The notes beneath the pieces were generated by a model. That model was not told where the DNA came from. It ran no database searches and saw only the letters and a program-made list of their open reading frames with translations. This document shows positions 1 through 9,769 of a DNA stretch of 64,000 bases, in pieces. Within the stretch, counting starts at the first letter, position 1. Every line of letters starts with the position of its first letter. Source of the DNA: Brassica napus (lineage: Eukaryota > Streptophyta > Magnoliopsida > Brassicales > Brassicaceae); assembly GCF_020379485.1 (NCBI RefSeq), contig NC_063439.1:18070598-18134597 (forward strand). Reading direction: 5' to 3'. Made by a program: the position numbers and the translations under genes.

Positions 1-78
1 ATCACGCATTCATCACATTAGCAACTCGTTCGTGCATGGCCTATATGCAGAGGACATTTGTAGGTGTCGTCTTATCCG

Positions 79-135
79 CCCAAAATTTTAATAAGACAAA
101 ACCTACTCAGTAATAACTGCTTATATAGTCTCTCC
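79..135 (+). repeat. Dispersed direct repeat, copy 1 (copy 2 at 2238-2293)
   Basis: Both copies start CCCAAAATTTTAA, share a central ACTCAGTAATAACTGC and end AGTCTCTCC. They differ by a few substitutions and a short indel. The spacing is about 2.16 kb. The repeat is too long and too diverged to be a target-site duplication; it may be remains of an older duplication. Confidence 0.7.
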
Positions 136-1936
136 AATTTGTGACTTGTTGTATTAGCTTTGAGTTATCATAAACGACTAAACGTTATATAATTCGATGT
201 AACTTGCGGTATAAATTATAGGGTAAAAACTATAGATATATGTAGTGAGTTTATGTATAAATATGAGTTCATATCTTTTAAAAATGATTGATTTGATAAT
301 ATTTTTGATATTTATAAGTCGCAGTATGTATAAATTGTAATAAAAATTTATAAATATCAAAAATAATAACATTTATTATATACTAAATCAAATAGTTTAG
401 AAAAATTAAAATTTAAAAAAATATATTTATGTTTATATGATAAAATATGTATATATGTATATATTTAAAGAGAATTTATATATGTAAAGTTTTAGTTACT
501 AAACAGAATTAACAATTAAATTTTATAGAAATAATTTGATTAAAAATAAGAAAGTTTATAAAAATCTTTGACAAAGTAGTTAATAACTATACAAATTATT
601 TTTCGAATTTTTTTACTACCTAATGAAAGTGACGTGAAACAGAGTGATAGTGCAATAAAAGAACTTAACTTATAGTAAATCAGAAGTAACTTCTATAATA
701 TTATTTGAGAAGTCAGTTTCTTACGTGTCGCGCTCACGTTAACTCTCACAGTAGTTGATTACAATGATACCCTTAATGAATTGATTAATTATAATTATAA
801 TTGTCATTATTGATGTTTTCTTTTTTTTATAATATTGTCAATTTCCTTATTTTAAGTATTTTCCCTTTTTCCTTATTTGTTTTTCAAAATGAAATATATA
901 ATAAAAACGAAATATTAAAAGAGTAAATAAAAAATATTTTACAAAAAAAGAAAGAACATATTTTAGGAAAATTTATACTATATATAATGTGATTTTATAA
1001 AAAAAAGGAAAGTTCACAAAAAACAATCTTGATATTAATGTGAAATAAACATCTCTTTTACCAATAATAAATTATTTTAATTTTATCAATAAATTTTCCT
1101 AGCTTATTAAAAAAGTAATCTAAATAACATAAACTAGGATATCTTTGATGAACTAAAATATTTTATAGATGCTATAATTGATATTTTTCTTCATTTTTGC
1201 ATAATTGTTTTTGCGAATTTTTTACTTTTCATTTGCAATTTTTTTTACCAAAATACATTATAAATACAAATATACAAACTATAATCAAACCTAATATACC
1301 ACTAGAGTTTCTGTCAGGCTTAATATTTTTTCCTTTTTATTGAAAAGTTTAATATATTTATACAACCTAATATACATTTAATAAGAATACATAAACCAAT
1401 ATGAACTGTTATGGTTAATATTATTTAGAAGAATTTTTAATTTATTTTTTATACATTTAAAGTATACAGTTATTTAAAATTTACGAAAAAAATTACTTTG
1501 TAGATATCTATCTGTTCATGAGGTTTTAAAATTTTATTAAAGTATAGTTAGATATTTATGATGAAGAACTGAAATACTGTAATAAATAAAATCCATCAAA
1601 TTTTGTTAAACTAAAATCAAAAGTAGTTGTACATATATTTGAAGAAATATATGTAACTCAATATAACCTACAAAGTACGTAACTTAAACAATCCAAAATT
1701 TTATACGCAAAATCATTAACCAAATTTTATCTATTTAGAACAATAAAAATAGTCAAATTATGTTATAATATATCCAAATAATAATCAAATTGATTAGATA
1801 TTATAAATTAAAAGCACATATTTAATGAAAATAACAAAATATTAATCAAAAATCATACATATAAATTACAAAATAATTAAAGTAAGAACTTAAACATTAA
1901 TTAATTTATAATATATTTATTTTTTTAATATTTTTA

Positions 1937-1966
1937 TCTGTGCACACGCACGGAAAAGTCACCTAG
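1937..1966 (+). mobile_element. Candidate Helitron 3' terminus
   Basis: The sequence has GTGC-ACAC-GCAC (a short stem-loop) followed by GGAAAAGTCAC and then CTAG with T next. This matches the Helitron rule of a hairpin about 10-12 nt upstream of a terminal CTRR inserted between A and T. I could not place the 5' TC end, so the element length is unknown. Confidence 0.4.
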
Positions 1967-2757
1967 TCGTAATTTAACTGCAAAAAAATACTAACTCAAC
2001 TTATAATACATGAGAATTTGTTTGATGCTGGGTTATGACTTGAATTGTCCAATTTACTAAAGGGGCTAGTTCAAAATTGTAACTCAAACATAACATATTC
2101 TAACTCATACATTATTAACTCAAAAAGTTAAAAGTAATTCATGACGGGTAACATTTATGAGTTACTCCTGACTCAAAACTCATGTCACCAATGAAGACTT
2201 TTTGATGATGGTTAAGTGAAGAGTTACTTTTGGACGTCCCAAAATTTTAACAAGACAAAACGTACTCAGTAATAACTGCATAATAGTCTCTCCGATAATG
2301 GTTAAGTAACCTATTTAGGATTTTTTTTAAAATGTCTGACAAAATGTAAGTGATGATCTCTCCATATTTTTTCTGTTTCCAATGTCATTTAGTTTCTTTT
2401 GTATTCCGTTCAATATCTTACAATTTTCATCACTCGGAATCAGGTTGGCAAGCAATCTAGATCCTAAGCAAAGCATCCATGCACAATAGTCATATGACAT
2501 AATCATTTCATATAATGAGTTAGATTGAACAAATCAACATCTTATCGATAAAATGAAGGAAAAACGGAAGATTATTTATTGGCATTAGTCAAGATAAGGG
2601 TAGAAGATGAAAAAAAAAAAGTTCATTTGTTGCTTTCGAGAGTTACCATTATCTCACAAGCAAATTTAATGTGTTAAATAAATTGTATCTAATAATAGAA
2701 ACAAAAACGCGATAGTAGGCAATATGGGGTCCAGTTTTACAGACAAGAAAGATCGAA

Positions 2758-2780
2758 GGGGGGGGGGGGGGGGGGGGGGG
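2758..2780 (+). repeat. Poly-G tract (23 G)
   Basis: An uninterrupted run of G lies 110 bp upstream of the retrotransposon. It could form a G-quadruplex and is prone to length error in sequencing. Confidence 0.9.
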
Positions 2781-2890
2781 TCAGTGGTCAGTAAGTAGTC
2801 GTTTTACCAATCGGCCGACCAACTTGTCTTTAACTGATTTACACCAACATCAAAAGGCAATCCAACCCAACCCAAACTGGGATAAACCAA

Positions 2891-3086
2891 TATTGGCGTG
2901 GATATGCTATATTAGAGATAATGATCGAGAGTTTGTGATAAGTATTAGAGATATAGATAAACATATATTCCTATTGTTAAGGAAGTGATCGTTGATGATA
3001 AGGCTAAAGAGCCGACTCTCTTATTGTATAAGTAGGTTGGCATTGCCGTTCTAATAACACAAGTACTTTCGATATCTAAATCTACA
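2891..3086 (+). repeat. 5' LTR of the Ty1-copia element
   Basis: 196 bp, nearly identical to 7579-7770. It contains a 4-bp longer stretch near 2964-2972 than the 3' copy and one C/A difference near 2934. The start is fixed by the ACCAA target duplication immediately before it. Confidence 0.95.
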
Positions 3087-3098
3087 TGGTATCAGAGC
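3087..3098 (+). other. tRNA-Met primer binding site
   Basis: TGGTATCAGAGC directly follows the 5' LTR. It is complementary to the 3' end of initiator tRNA-Met, the usual primer of plant copia elements. Confidence 0.93.
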
Positions 3099-3158
3099 AG
3101 AGATCCTTAAAACTCTGACTCAAAATAAATTTCTCGTGTGTTCCGTGCGAAACACGTT

Positions 3159-6100
3159 ATGGCAGATTTGCAAGTTGTGAAGAAGGATGAGCGTGTCTCA
3201 CCTTATACGTTATACGGCTCCGATAATCCTGGCGCCGCGATTACTTCCGTTCTGTTGAATGGAGAAAATTACAATGAATGGTCTTCAGAGATGTTGAACG
3301 CTCTCCAGGCCAAAAGAAAATTAGGTTTCATCACCGGAACCTTGGAGAAACCAGACGCAGGAAGCGTCGACTTGGAGAACTGGTTGACAGTTAACTCTAT
3401 GATTGTGGGGTGGATCCGTACCTCTATAGAGTCAAAGGTGCGATCGACTGTTACTTACATCACCGACGCACATCAGCTTTGGGAAGATCTCAAGCAACGC
3501 TTCTCCGTTGGGAACACATTGCGTGTTCATCAGTTAAAGGCAAAACTCGCCTCGTGTCGGCAAGAAGGACAGTCTGTGCTAGACTACTTTGGCAAATTGT
3601 CTGCACTTTGGGAGGAATTGCAGGTCTATCAACCAGTTCACGTGTGCTCCTGTGGAGCGGCTACAGCGATGGCCAAAGAAAGAGATCAGGAAAGGATTCA
3701 TCAGTTCGTGATGGGGCTAGATGACTCACGTTTTGGTAGCATGTGCACAAACATAATTGGTCTTGATTCTCTTCCATCTCTTGGTGAGATTTACAACAAG
3801 ATTATCCGAGAAGAACAGAGACTTGCAGCAACACGAGTTCGTGATCAGCAGCAAGAAGCGGTTGGTTTTGTGACTCGACAAAACACCTCAACAACTTCAA
3901 ATGATGCGTCAAGCAAACCAGAAAATACCATTCTGAGATCTCGGATGTTGTGTTCTCATTGCGGCAGAACAGGACACGAGAAACGGGATTGTTGGCAGTT
4001 AGTGGGGTACCCGGAATGGTACACTGAGCGCAATGCTGGACGAGGACAGAGTAGTGGTTCCAGAGGCAGAGGAGGCCGAGGCTCTGGCGGTCATGGTCGT
4101 GGACAAGTAAGCAACGCTCACGCAACCAGCTCCAACACCTCTTCGTTTGCGGAATTCACATCTGATCAGCTTAGAGCACTCAGTCAGATCCTTCAGACAA
4201 AAGCGAATTCTGCGAGTACTCCTGCTCCTGCGACTGATAAGCTCTCTGGTAAGAAACATTTTGGTGAAGTAATTCTCGACACAGGTGCGTCGCACCACAT
4301 GACTGGAGATCAGTCACTTTTGACTGAAGACGAGATCATACCACCCTGTTCTGTAGCGTTTGCAGATGGCAACATAACACTTGCTGTTCGGATGGGTTCT
4401 TTACGATTATCTGAGAAGCTTGTTTTACATCAAGTCTTATACGTACCTGACTTGAAATGCACTCTTATCTCAGTTGCAAAGCTTCTAAAGCAAACAAATT
4501 GCTTGGCATTGTTTACTGACTCTATTTGTGTAATACATGACCGTTTTTCGAGGACTTTGATTGGAGCCGGTAAGGAGCGTGACGGTGTGTATTACTTGAC
4601 GGAGGTTGTTTCAGCAAAGAGTCATCGAGCTTCTCTCAGTTCAGATCAAGTTCTGTGGCATCGGCGATTGGGACATCCTTCTTTTACTGTGCTTTCGGAT
4701 TTGGTTTTTATTTCTTCTAAATCAGCTGGCTCCAGTCATTGTGACATTTGTTTTAGAGCCAAACAAACTCGTGAGATTTTTTATGACAGTATGAATAAAA
4801 CAACAGATTGTTTTTCTCTCATTCATGTTGACGTCTGGGGTCCGTACAGAATCCCTTCATCATGTGGTGCTGTTTATTTTTTGACAATTGTGGACGATTT
4901 CTCACTAGCAGTCTGGACGTTCCTTCTTTTAGAAAAATCAGAAGTCCAAACCACTCTTAAAAGGTTCATACAATACGCAGATAAACAGTTTAATAAGCCA
5001 GTTCGTATGGTCCACAGTGATAATGGGACTGAGTTCATGGTTCTTTCTTCTTACTTCAAAGATAACGGCATAGTTCATCAGACTTCTTGCGTTGGAACAC
5101 CACAGCAAAATGGACGCGTCAAAAGGAAACATAGACACATCCTAAATGTTGCTCGGTCTTTTATGTTCCAAGCAAGTCTTCCCATTAAGTTCTGGGGAGA
5201 GGCGGTGCTAACAGCGGCTCATGTGATCAATCGAACACCCACTGCTATTCATCATGGGCGTTCTCCGTATGAAGTACTTCATGGTGTGAAACCAGACTAT
5301 AACACCTTGCGAGTGTTTGGCTCTGCTTGTTACACACATAGGATGGCTCGAGACAAAGATAAATTTGGTCAACGTAGTCACCTCTGTGTGTTTGTGGGGT
5401 ATCAGTTTGGAAAGAAAGGTTGGAAGGTTTATGATATCGATCGTGATGAGTTCATTATTTCTCGAGACGTCATCTTTCGAGAGGACATTTTTCCTTACGC
5501 TGAGCCTAAGATGACTCCATCTCTACGACCAAATACAGTTCCCACTGATGATGATTGGGTGCTGGTGCCGTCTGACGACAGGGGGAGTAACGGTGTTATC
5601 TCTCCAGTCACTCCGCCAGATGCAACTGTGTCTCCTACTGTCCCTGCAACAGAATCGACTGAGTTTGCACAAGTAACACCCTCTGAAACAGTGCAGTCTA
5701 ATGATACAAGTGAACCTCCTACGACTACCATTCCACCATCAGTACCAGTTCAGTCAGAACAACCTCCTGCTACGACTACTTTACCAGCAGAACAAGTCGC
5801 ACCAGAACCTCTTGGAAGAGGCTTGCGTGAAAAGACTAAGACTGTTGCTTTACAAGATTATCATCTCTACAAAGTCACCGTCGCACCAGATGGTAATACA
5901 CACTTCACGCCTCTGCCGACTACAACTTCCTCTGACGGTTCAGGTACTTCTCTTTACCCCTTGTCGGATTACATTACTGATGATCAATTCTCTCCTGGAC
6001 ATCGTGCTTTCTTGGTCTCTATTACCAGTGAAACAGAGCCAAAAAATTTTAAAGAAGCAATGCAGTTGAAAGTTTGGAGAGACTCAGTGGGCAAAGAGAT

Positions 6101-6344
6101 TGTTGCGTTGGAAGATAATCATACTTGGGATATTACTGACTTGCCACCTGGAAAAGAAGCCATCGGATGTCTTTGGGTGTTTAAAATCAAGTTTAATGCA
6201 GACGGGACGATCGAACGACATAAGTCACGTCTTGTGGTCAATGGTAAGAGTCAAGTGGAAGGAGAAGATTACAAGGAAACTTTTGCTCCGGTGGTCAAAA
6301 TGACTACGGTTCGATCCTTGTTGCGTTTGGTAGCGGCTAAATAG
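3159..6344 (+). CDS. copia Gag-protease-integrase-RT (N-terminal part of broken polyprotein)
   Basis: The start is the ATG at 3159; the frame is open further upstream but has no better ATG. Numbered from this Met: a Gag region of the UBN2/retrotransposon-Gag type (about 20-240), a CCHC zinc knuckle (265-278), the aspartic protease motif DTGAS (374-378), the integrase HHCC zinc finger from H501, and the integrase core. The first two catalytic Asp are D558 (in HVDVWGPY) and D621 (in HSDNGTEF). The third acidic position, in the motif PQQNGxVE, is Lys655 here, which should abolish strand transfer. A Thr/Pro/Ser-rich linker follows, then the first part of RT up to TAG at 6342-6344, a single nonsense codon within a continuous frame. 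The reading frame resumes at 6345 without a shift. Confidence 0.93.
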   Translation: MADLQVVKKDERVSPYTLYGSDNPGAAITSVLLNGENYNEWSSEMLNALQAKRKLGFITGTLEKPDAGSVDLENWLTVNSMIVGWIRTSIESKVRSTVTYITDAHQLWEDLKQRFSVGNTLRVHQLKAKLASCRQEGQSVLDYFGKLSALWEELQVYQPVHVCSCGAATAMAKERDQERIHQFVMGLDDSRFGSMCTNIIGLDSLPSLGEIYNKIIREEQRLAATRVRDQQQEAVGFVTRQNTSTTSNDASSKPENTILRSRMLCSHCGRTGHEKRDCWQLVGYPEWYTERNAGRGQSSGSRGRGGRGSGGHGRGQVSNAHATSSNTSSFAEFTSDQLRALSQILQTKANSASTPAPATDKLSGKKHFGEVILDTGASHHMTGDQSLLTEDEIIPPCSVAFADGNITLAVRMGSLRLSEKLVLHQVLYVPDLKCTLISVAKLLKQTNCLALFTDSICVIHDRFSRTLIGAGKERDGVYYLTEVVSAKSHRASLSSDQVLWHRRLGHPSFTVLSDLVFISSKSAGSSHCDICFRAKQTREIFYDSMNKTTDCFSLIHVDVWGPYRIPSSCGAVYFLTIVDDFSLAVWTFLLLEKSEVQTTLKRFIQYADKQFNKPVRMVHSDNGTEFMVLSSYFKDNGIVHQTSCVGTPQQNGRVKRKHRHILNVARSFMFQASLPIKFWGEAVLTAAHVINRTPTAIHHGRSPYEVLHGVKPDYNTLRVFGSACYTHRMARDKDKFGQRSHLCVFVGYQFGKKGWKVYDIDRDEFIISRDVIFREDIFPYAEPKMTPSLRPNTVPTDDDWVLVPSDDRGSNGVISPVTPPDATVSPTVPATESTEFAQVTPSETVQSNDTSEPPTTTIPPSVPVQSEQPPATTTLPAEQVAPEPLGRGLREKTKTVALQDYHLYKVTVAPDGNTHFTPLPTTTSSDGSGTSLYPLSDYITDDQFSPGHRAFLVSITSETEPKNFKEAMQLKVWRDSVGKEIVALEDNHTWDITDLPPGKEAIGCLWVFKIKFNADGTIERHKSRLVVNGKSQVEGEDYKETFAPVVKMTTVRSLLRLVAAK

Positions 6345-7571
6345 TGGGAGGTGTATCAAATGGACGTTAGTAACGCTTTTCTCCATGGTGATCTCGATGA
6401 GGAAGTTTACATGAAGTTACCACCAGGTTTTCGACACACTCATCCCAACAAAGTTTGTAAGCTTCGCAAATCACTCTATGGATTGAAACAGGCTCCAAGA
6501 TGTTGGTTCAAGAAGCTTTCAGATGCCTTACTTAAGTTTGGTTTTGTTCAGTCTCGGGAGGATCATTCCTTGTTCTCACTTTCCCGCAAAGGCATCGAGC
6601 TTCGAGTTCTTGTATACGTTGATGACTTGGTGATTTGTGGAAACGATGCTCATATGCTTCGGCGTTTTAAGGAGTATTTATGCAGGTGTTTTGCGATGAA
6701 AGACTTGGGGAAACTTAAATATTTCCTTGGCATTGAAATAAGCCGAGGGCCAGAGGGAATTTTTATTTCGCAAAGAAAGTACAGTCTTGATATCGTTACT
6801 GATACGGACAACCTTGGCTCCAAACCTGCATTAACGCCTCTTGAGCAGAATCATAAGTTGGCTGAGTCAAAAGGACCGCTACTGGCTGATCCAAAGAAGT
6901 ATCGTAGGCTCATGGGACGGCTCATTTATCTTCTCAACACACGTCCTGATCTCTGTTATTCCATTCACATTCTCTCTCAGTTTATGAAAGCTCCACGGGA
7001 AGAACACTGGCAGGCAGCTCTTCGTGTAGTTCGTTACTTGAAAGGGACACCTGGTCAAGGGATTATTCTTAAAGCTGACCCTGACATACCTTTGACAATT
7101 TATTGTGATGCAGATTGGGGGGCTTGTCCCTTGTCTCGACGTTCACTCAGTGCCTTTGTTGTCATGCTTGGTGGCTCTCCTATTTCCTGGAAAACAAAGA
7201 AGCAGAAGACGGTTTCCCATTCATCTGCAGAGGCGGAATATAGATCAATGGCTGCAGCACTCCGTGAGATCAAATGGGTCCGGCGCCTCCTTAAAGATCT
7301 TGGCGCAGAACAGACAGAACCAACACGTTTTTTCTGTGATAGTAAGGCAGCCATACATATTGCGTCGAATCCTATTTTCCATGAACGTACAAAGCACATA
7401 GAGTCCGATTGTCATTCTGTACGTGATGCGGTTAAGGATGGCACTATTGTTACTCAGCACATCCGAACAGAGTCTCAGATTGCTGACATTCTTACTAAGG
7501 CGCTAGGACGAGCTACATTTCAAAATTTAGTGTCCAAGTTGGGCATCGTGAATCCTCACTCTCCAACTTGA
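6345..7571 (+). CDS. copia reverse transcriptase-RNase H (C-terminal part after the stop codon)
   Basis: Same frame as the upstream part. It begins with the conserved RT segment around QMDVSNAFLHGDL and continues with SLYGLKQAPR and the catalytic YVDD box (about 6615-6626). The RNase H domain has the Asp in IYCDADWG, the Glu in SSAEAEYRSM and the later Asp in FFCDSKAA. It ends with TGA at 7569-7571, only 7 bp before the 3' LTR and overlapping the polypurine tract, as is usual for compact copia elements. It would be made only by read-through of the TAG at 6342 or from another initiation. Confidence 0.93.
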   Translation, partial: WEVYQMDVSNAFLHGDLDEEVYMKLPPGFRHTHPNKVCKLRKSLYGLKQAPRCWFKKLSDALLKFGFVQSREDHSLFSLSRKGIELRVLVYVDDLVICGNDAHMLRRFKEYLCRCFAMKDLGKLKYFLGIEISRGPEGIFISQRKYSLDIVTDTDNLGSKPALTPLEQNHKLAESKGPLLADPKKYRRLMGRLIYLLNTRPDLCYSIHILSQFMKAPREEHWQAALRVVRYLKGTPGQGIILKADPDIPLTIYCDADWGACPLSRRSLSAFVVMLGGSPISWKTKKQKTVSHSSAEAEYRSMAAALREIKWVRRLLKDLGAEQTEPTRFFCDSKAAIHIASNPIFHERTKHIESDCHSVRDAVKDGTIVTQHIRTESQIADILTKALGRATFQNLVSKLGIVNPHSPT

Positions 7572-7578
7572 GGGGGAG

Positions 7579-7770
7579 TATTGGCGTGGATATGCTATAT
7601 TAGAGATAATGATAGAGAGTTTGTGATAAGTATTAGAGATATAGATAAACACTCCTATTGTTAAGGAAGTGATCGTTGATGATAAGGCTAAAGAGCCGAC
7701 TCTCTTATTGTATAAGTAGGTTGGCATTGCCGTTCTAATAACACAAGTACTTTCGATATCTAAATCTACA
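7579..7770 (+). repeat. 3' LTR of the Ty1-copia element
   Basis: 192 bp, preceded by the polypurine tract AGGGGGAG and followed by the target duplication ACCAA (7771-7775). Confidence 0.95.
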
Positions 7771-8185
7771 ACCAAATATCTCAAAATAAAACTAAACCAG
7801 CTGGGCCCGCGTACCAGAAACGAATTCGGGTAGAGCCCATTAAGAAACAAAGCCCAAAATAACGAAAAACATGTTTCACCGTCGTTGAAAGCCTCCTCGA
7901 GCACTGTCTCTCTTCTCTCTCACTCTGTGAATCGCTCATCACAGGTTAGCTCCGATTGATAAACCCTAGCTATGCCCGGTTATATAGCTAGAAATTTTCA
8001 GTTAGAATGATTCAGGATGTGATCGGAAAGATCCGGATGGGCTCTCTGCTGTGACTTAGAAACACTCATTTCAGGTGTTCTGCTCAGGAGCCCTGTATTT
8101 GGGTTTAGATGACCAAAGTTTTCATCTTTCTTTCTTTCTGATTCATATCCATCTCGTTTACAGAAGAGGTTTACGCTGTAAAACA
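7771..8185 (+). promoter_or_regulatory. Promoter and 5' UTR of the L22m gene: site II motifs and telo-box
   Basis: Three site II-type elements (TGGGCC/T) are visible: TGGGCC at 7802-7807 and its complement AGCCCA at 7834-7839 and 7851-7856. A telo-box, AAACCCTAG, is at 7961-7969. The combination of site II elements and a telo-box is typical of plant ribosomal-protein and mitochondrial housekeeping promoters. A CAG/GTTAGC junction near 7944 and a TTTCAG/GT junction near 8073 could bound a 5' UTR intron, which is inference. The retrotransposon ends just upstream and spares these motifs. Confidence 0.65.
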
Positions 8186-9520
8186 ATGGCGGGTTGGCAG
8201 AGGAATCTACAGTTAATTCGTCAAATTGCTAGAAGAGTGACGACCAACAGTAATGTTTCTACAGCCAATTACGCTTCTTTAGCTCGGAGTTTGGAATCCC
8301 CTTTCTCAAAATGTGAATCCTTTTGCTCATCTGAATCCATGTGTTTGTGTTTGTGTTTTGTTTGAGTTGAGTGGGTGATGGTGATTCAGGTTACTTGCAG
8401 GGTCTCCTGAGACCAACCTACTCCTCAACACCACTGCATCATTATCTACAGCAAGTGGTAATGCATTCTCCGCTCTCCCACTTCTTCATTTGTTGATAGG
8501 TTTGCAAATATATGTTGCTGCAGTTCCACATTTGAACGATTTAGGATATTGAAATAGGGGAAGTTAAGAGTGTGCTAGTGGGATGCCAGTTTCTATTATC
8601 TTTTGGGTATGGAAGTCATGATGAGATCCTGTTCTCTGCTTTCAGGGAATTTCGACCTCTAGAAAACTGAAGGCTGGTGAGGAACCTGTGTCTTCACCTT
8701 TGTCATCTCCAGCTCTATTGGGTTCTGGAAAAGAAGAAGAAGAAGAGCAGAAGATTATCCCTAAGCGTAAGAAAGTGCAGGCTGTACTCAAGGCCATCAA
8801 GCAGGTGTGTGTTCTCTGACTCCTAACAGAAACCTCGTTCCACATGATCTGTTTCATTTTTCGTTTTGTTACCAATCTTGTCTGCTTGTTTCAGAGTCCT
8901 AAGAAGGTCAACCTAGTTGCAGCACTAGTACGTGGTATGCGTGTTGAAGATGCTCTGATGCAACTTCAGGTCACAGTTAAACGGGCTTCCCATACCGTGT
9001 ACCGGGTAATCTCTCAGATCTTAGTTTGAAACAGACATCTCGTTTCTATCAGTACAAATTGAACCCATTATTGTCATACAGGTTATCCACGCTGCCCGAG
9101 CAAATGCTTCTCATAACCATGGACTAGATCCTGACCGTCTCATCATTGGTATGTACCGAACCCTTTGATTTCTTGTATGTTTGCTGCATTAAGGAACGAT
9201 TTATTTGTCTTAAGCCTTTGATATGTGATGCAGCGGAAGCGTTTGTTGGGAAGGGACTCTTCAAGAAGAGGATATCTATCCATGGAAAAGGAAAATGCGG
9301 GTTGATGATAAGACCCGAGTGTCGTCTAACTGTCATTGTTAGAGAGACGACTCCAGAGGAAGAAGGTGAGATTGCCAAGCTCAAGGTTCACAACTTTAGG
9401 AAGCTAACCAAGCGGGAGAGGCGGCTTAACCCTCACAAGCTCATCGAGACAACTCCAATTTGGAACCGCAGAGGCACTAAAGCCAATCATCGTTCCTCAG
9501 AGTTGGTGCCATCTCGTTAG
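8186..9520 (+). CDS. Mitochondrial large-subunit ribosomal protein L22 (uL22m)
   Basis: Six exons: 8186-8312, 8390-8457, 8646-8804, 8895-9005, 9082-9148, 9234-9520, giving 272 residues. All introns are GT-AG and the phases close exactly. The N-terminal 45 residues are rich in Arg, Gln and Ser with no acidic residue until about residue 39, as expected for a mitochondrial presequence. Residues 60-100 form a low-complexity linker with a Glu run. The L22/L17e fold follows (about 100-250), with the signature around SPKKVNLVAALVRGMRVEDA and VIHAARANASHNHGL. L22 lines the exit tunnel of the large subunit. Two homologs are known in Arabidopsis (At1g52370, At4g28360), and I cannot say which is closer. 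The exon 2 end could be 8454 instead of 8457 (one Val). Confidence 0.9.
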
Positions 9521-9769
9521 TATTATTGTTCACCAATGGTTACAAGAACGGATGAAAGGTACAATGACTAGTGTCGTCTTCTATGCACCTTCTTGTTTGT
9601 TTTTTGGTTTGACATTGTACCGGTACTTAATAGGATCGATTTATTATTTGCATTCAATAAAGTGTTGTCATAACCGATTAAGGTACAATGAATAGTAGAC
9701 GTTACTTTCAAATCCAAAGTTTAGATAAATGAAACTTACATCAAACAACACAAACAAACGATGCAAAAC
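9521..9769. other. Convergent spacer between L22m and GSTU9
   Basis: This 249-bp stretch must hold both 3' UTRs. AATAAA at 9656-9661 is a likely poly(A) signal for the L22m transcript. Confidence 0.5.

Larger units (their letters stand above)
1..2885. other. AT-rich intergenic spacer
   Basis: No open reading frame in this stretch looks like a gene. It is strongly AT-rich with many short A/T runs. A segment of about 56 bp at 79-135 recurs with few changes at 2238-2293, so the 2.1 kb between them may be an insertion or a duplication. Within it, 1937-1966 has the look of a Helitron 3' end. Confidence 0.6.
2891..7770 (+). mobile_element. Ty1-copia LTR retrotransposon, complete but coding-defective
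   Basis: A full LTR element: LTR (2891-3086), primer binding site, Gag-Pol frame in the copia order protease-integrase-RT-RNase H, polypurine tract (7571-7578), LTR (7579-7770). The direct repeat ACCAA at 2886-2890 and 7771-7775 is the target-site duplication. The two LTRs differ by about one substitution and a short indel region, so the insertion is recent. The LTRs start TATTGG and end CTACA, the non-canonical TA...CA class. The protein frame has one TAG stop and a Lys in place of the integrase catalytic Glu, so the copy is probably non-autonomous. The short LTRs suggest an Ale/Retrofit-like lineage, which is uncertain. Confidence 0.97.

Noticed and set aside
2894..2895. TG as the LTR start
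   Set aside because: With TG the flanks no longer form a target duplication; TATTGG with ACCAA does.
7527..7904. 125-codon minus-strand frame over the 3' LTR and L22m promoter
   Set aside because: It spans an LTR border and the L22m 5' region; no motif, no promoter on that strand.
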